A DNA stretch of 64,000 nt. It comes from Mitsuaria sp. 7 (GTDB lineage Bacteria; Pseudomonadota; Gammaproteobacteria; Burkholderiales; Burkholderiaceae_C). The notes under the pieces are model-generated. The model was not told the DNA's origin, searched no databases, and saw only the letters and a list, made by a program, of their open reading frames with translations. The stretch lies in assembly GCF_001653795.1 (NCBI RefSeq), contig NZ_CP011514.1:1844976-1908975 (forward strand), given 5' to 3'. Both the position numbers and the translations under genes were made by a program. Below are positions 63,601 to 64,000 of this stretch, one piece after another (position 1 is the first letter of the stretch; every line of letters starts with the position of its first letter).

Positions 63601-64000
63601 GAGCTCGGCCCAGGTCGGCGCCCTGAGCACCGACGCCGTCATCGCCCTGAGCTCGAGCCAGGTCGCCTCACTGAGCAGCAAGCAGGTCGCAGGCCTGACG
63701 ACCGATCAGATGGCCGCCCTCGAAACGGGCGACCTGAAGGCGCTGTCCACCAACGCCCTGCAGGCGCTGACGTCTGCGCAACTGGAAGCGTTGGGCTCCG
63801 ACCAGATTGCGGCGCTGACGACCCAGCAGGTCGCCTCCCTGACGACCGGCCAGGTCAGCAACCTGACGTCCGATGACCTGAACGCCCTCACGAGCGGCCA
63901 GATCAGGGCCTTGTCGACGCAGCAGGTCGCCGCGCTGACGACCGCCCAGGTCGCTGCGATGGAGTCCGCCGACGTGCAGGCGCTCGCCACCAACCAAGTC
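57650..64000 (+). CDS. giant octapeptide-repeat protein, 3' end beyond window
   Basis: The frame stays open for 2117 codons to the right edge. After MASLITNLTTDQIAAL nearly every residue belongs to an octad L-(S/T)-(S/T)-x-Q-(V/I/L)-x-A, about 260 copies. Variants SDDL, ESADV and STEAI recur at fixed places. From 58217 they form 17-octad (136-residue) super-units. Composition is Ala/Leu/Thr/Ser/Gln/Asp with almost no Lys/Arg and no Cys, so it is acidic. No Sec signal is seen; export by a type I system with a C-terminal signal is possible. Each S/T-x-x-Q could cap a short helix, giving a solenoid; that is inference. A surface or adhesin-like role is a guess. Confidence 0.85.
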   Translation, partial: MASLITNLTTDQIAALTSTTLARLTSEDWAAFSTEQFQALTTSQFATLGTKAVSLFTTTNIAAIESDDLRALSTVAVQTFTSAQLNSLGSDQFGAMTTKQVGAMTTQQVRNLESDDLNALASDQIRALSTQQVAALSTSLIGTLASDDLQALKTDQIKALSSQQVHALSTEGVAALATHQAAALSSTQAAALTSDQTAALTSDAVHALSTAAVKALGTDQIAALNSDQIAALTTAQIGALSTQQIRQLASDELAALDTNQIRAITTQQIAALTTDQLAGVNSTDVQALTTAQVRALSSAQIGALSTDSIEAMSSGQIGALSSTQVKGLTTDQMAAIGSEDMKALSTATIRALSTDQVQALNSDQVSALSSTQIGSLTTGQVAVLSTDELNALSSAQIRALGTAQIAALSTDQVSGMESADVQAFTTGQVAALSSAQIAALSTDAIVALTSGQFATLTSKQLAGLSTDQVAAIESQDLRALSTAAIRSLTTDQFDALHSDQVAALSTQQVAALTTGQVQALSSDDLNALGSGQIRALGTAQVAALSTAQVSTMESADVQALTSGQVQALSSAQVGALSTENIAALSSAQVAALSTKQIAGLTTDQVAAIETADLRAMSTAAIRSLTTDQFDALNSDQVAALSTAQVSALTTGQVQALSSDDLNALGSAQIRALGTAQIAALSTAQVSTMESADVQALTTAQVAALSSGQIGALSTDNVAALSSAQVAALSTKQIAGLTTDQMAAMETQDLRALSTAAIRSLTTDQFDALGSAQVGALTTQQVAALTTGQVQALASDDLNALGSAQIRALGTAQVAALSTAQVSTMESADVQALTSGQVQALNSAQVGALSTENIVALTSSQVAALSTKQVAGLTTDQMAALETGDLKSLSTAAIRALSTDQIAALGSDQIAALTTAQVAALTTGQIANLTSDDLNALTSAQIKALSTAQVAALTTAQISTMESNDVQALSTQQIAALNSDQVGALSTENIAALTSQQVAPLSTKQVGGLTTDQVGAIETVDVRALSTNALRALTTAQIDALNSDQIAALTTAQVAALTTAQVQALASDDLNALGSAQIRALTTAQVAALTTGQVNGMESADVQALTTAQVAALGSAQVGALSTENVAALTSAQVGALSTKQVAGLTTDQMAALETGDLKALSTAALRALGTDQIEALGSDQIAALTTNQVASLTTGQVSNLTSDDLNALTSGQIKALSTAQVASLTTGQIATMTSEDVAALTTAQLQSLGSAQFGALSTDAIVALSSAQVGALTTKQVAGLTTDQMAAIETGDLRALSTTALRALTTDQLNALGTDQVAALNTLQVSALTTAQVAGLASDDLNALSSAQIKALGSAQVAALTTAQVSTMESADVQALTTAQVAALGSAQVGALNTDSIVALTSTQVAALSSKQVAGLTTDQIAALETGDLKALSTTALRALSTDQIDALGSDQIAALTTAQVSSLSTGQVSNLSSDDLNALTSGQIKALTTQQVAALSTAQVSTMESADVQALATGQVAALSSAQVGALSTDSIVALTSGQVAALSSKQVAGLTTDQMAALETSDLRALSSTALRALTSDQLQALSTDQVQALTTTQVAALTTGQVSQLATDDFGAFTSGQLRALGTAQIAALGTAQLDALNSDQVAALSTQQVAALTTGQVSNLSSDDLNALTSGQIKALTTQQVASLTTGQINTMESGDVAALATNQIAALSSSQVGALSTEAIVALTSSQVGALTTKQVAGLTTDQMAALETGDLKSLSTAALRALSTDQIEALGSDQIAALTTAQVASLTTGQVSNLTSDDLNALTSAQIKALTTQQVASLTTGQVSTMTSDDVAALTTAQVQALGSAQVGALSTEAIVALGSTQVAALTSKQVAGLTTDQMAALETGDLKALSTTALRALGTDQIDALDSDQIAALTTAQVASLSTGQVSNLSSDDLNALTSGQIKALSSQQVASLTTAQVSTMESADVAALTTQQVTALSSAQVGALSTDAVIALSSSQVASLSSKQVAGLTTDQMAALETGDLKALSTNALQALTSAQLEALGSDQIAALTTQQVASLTTGQVSNLTSDDLNALTSGQIRALSTQQVAALTTAQVAAMESADVQALATNQV
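58217..64000 (+). repeat. 408-bp super-repeat array in the giant gene
   Basis: Equivalent points (the codons before LTTDQMAA) recur at 58625, 59033, 59441, 59849, 60257, 60665, 61073, 61481, 61889, 62297, 62873, 63281 and 63689, all 408 bp apart except 62297-62873, which is 576 bp. 408 is 17 x 24 and 576 is 24 x 24, so changes occur in whole octads. The array continues past the window end. Confidence 0.93.

Noticed and set aside
57635..63997. Very long open frames on the minus strand across the giant repeat region
   Set aside because: They are antisense images of the 24-bp repeat. The plus-strand frame has the conserved octad composition, an ATG with CGGAG, and runs without a break.
58217..64000. 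CRISPR-like array because of regular short repeats
   Set aside because: The repeats are in frame, encode a continuous protein and have no unique spacers or cas genes nearby.

Overview
The window is GC-rich DNA whose families (YqjD/YqjE trio, PrsR/NtrC-like regulators, SDR-type threonine dehydrogenase next to kbl, sigma-54, DUF2069, AI-2E transporter) suggest a betaproteobacterium of the Burkholderiales, perhaps Roseateles/Mitsuaria-like. The taxonomy is inferred from gene content only. No rRNA, tRNA or CRISPR array was seen.

Layout. 1-1.26 kb: a complete IS481-family element just downstream of an MscS channel gene. 1.3-6.1 kb: MscS, three poorly characterised proteins and rpoN with its terminator. 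6.7-10.9 kb: AI-2E-type permease, hybrid histidine kinase and a DUF2383-like bundle protein. 11-15.2 kb: a calpain-like cysteine protease with a low-complexity N-terminal leader, the yqjD/yqjE-type envelope-stress trio and a small alpha/beta protein. 15.6-19.6 kb: a single-domain receiver, a GmhB-like HAD phosphatase whose 3' end overlaps topoisomerase IB tail to tail, and a sigma-54 activator. 19.9-26.7 kb: a small anchored exported protein, a Gln-rich repeat protein, GT9, YihY, PRC-barrel, CBS, metY and a co-translated alpha/beta hydrolase. 26.8-28.9 kb: a DUF962 gene followed by two paralogous low-GC genes separated by a duplicated fragment of the DUF962 3' end. 28.9-31.8 kb: NmrA-like and quinone-oxidoreductase-like genes with a divergent LysR regulator. 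31.8-32.4 kb: a low-GC two-gene module resembling Tse2 toxin and its immunity protein. 32.5-36.2 kb: threonine catabolism (kbl-tdh) with a divergent XRE-cupin regulator. 36.3-41.7 kb: YihY, DUF2069, an FAD-linked oxidase and two lipoproteins. 41.9-49.5 kb: a propeller sensor kinase and an RND efflux permease with its adaptor. 50-57 kb: two glycan genes, MFS, an inositol-phosphatase-like enzyme, CheY, an esterase, a DUF6928-like protein and a VOC protein. 57.65 kb to the right edge: the first 2117 codons of a giant protein built of octapeptide repeats arranged in 17-octad (408 bp) super-repeats, still open at the window end.

How genes fit together. rpoN and the GAFTGA-containing activator are the two halves of sigma-54 control. 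kbl, tdh and the XRE-cupin regulator form a threonine-to-glycine unit with a candidate operator between them. metY and the hydrolase share an ATGA junction. The RND permease and adaptor form one operon, with no outer-membrane factor in view.

Most notable: (1) a 76-nt intergenic element present twice (6550-6625 and 18026-18101), whose seven differences include two paired compensatory changes in one predicted stem; (2) the giant octad protein with a strict 408-bp period; (3) the Tse2-like pair; (4) the duplicated DUF962-end cassette; (5) the calpain-like protease.
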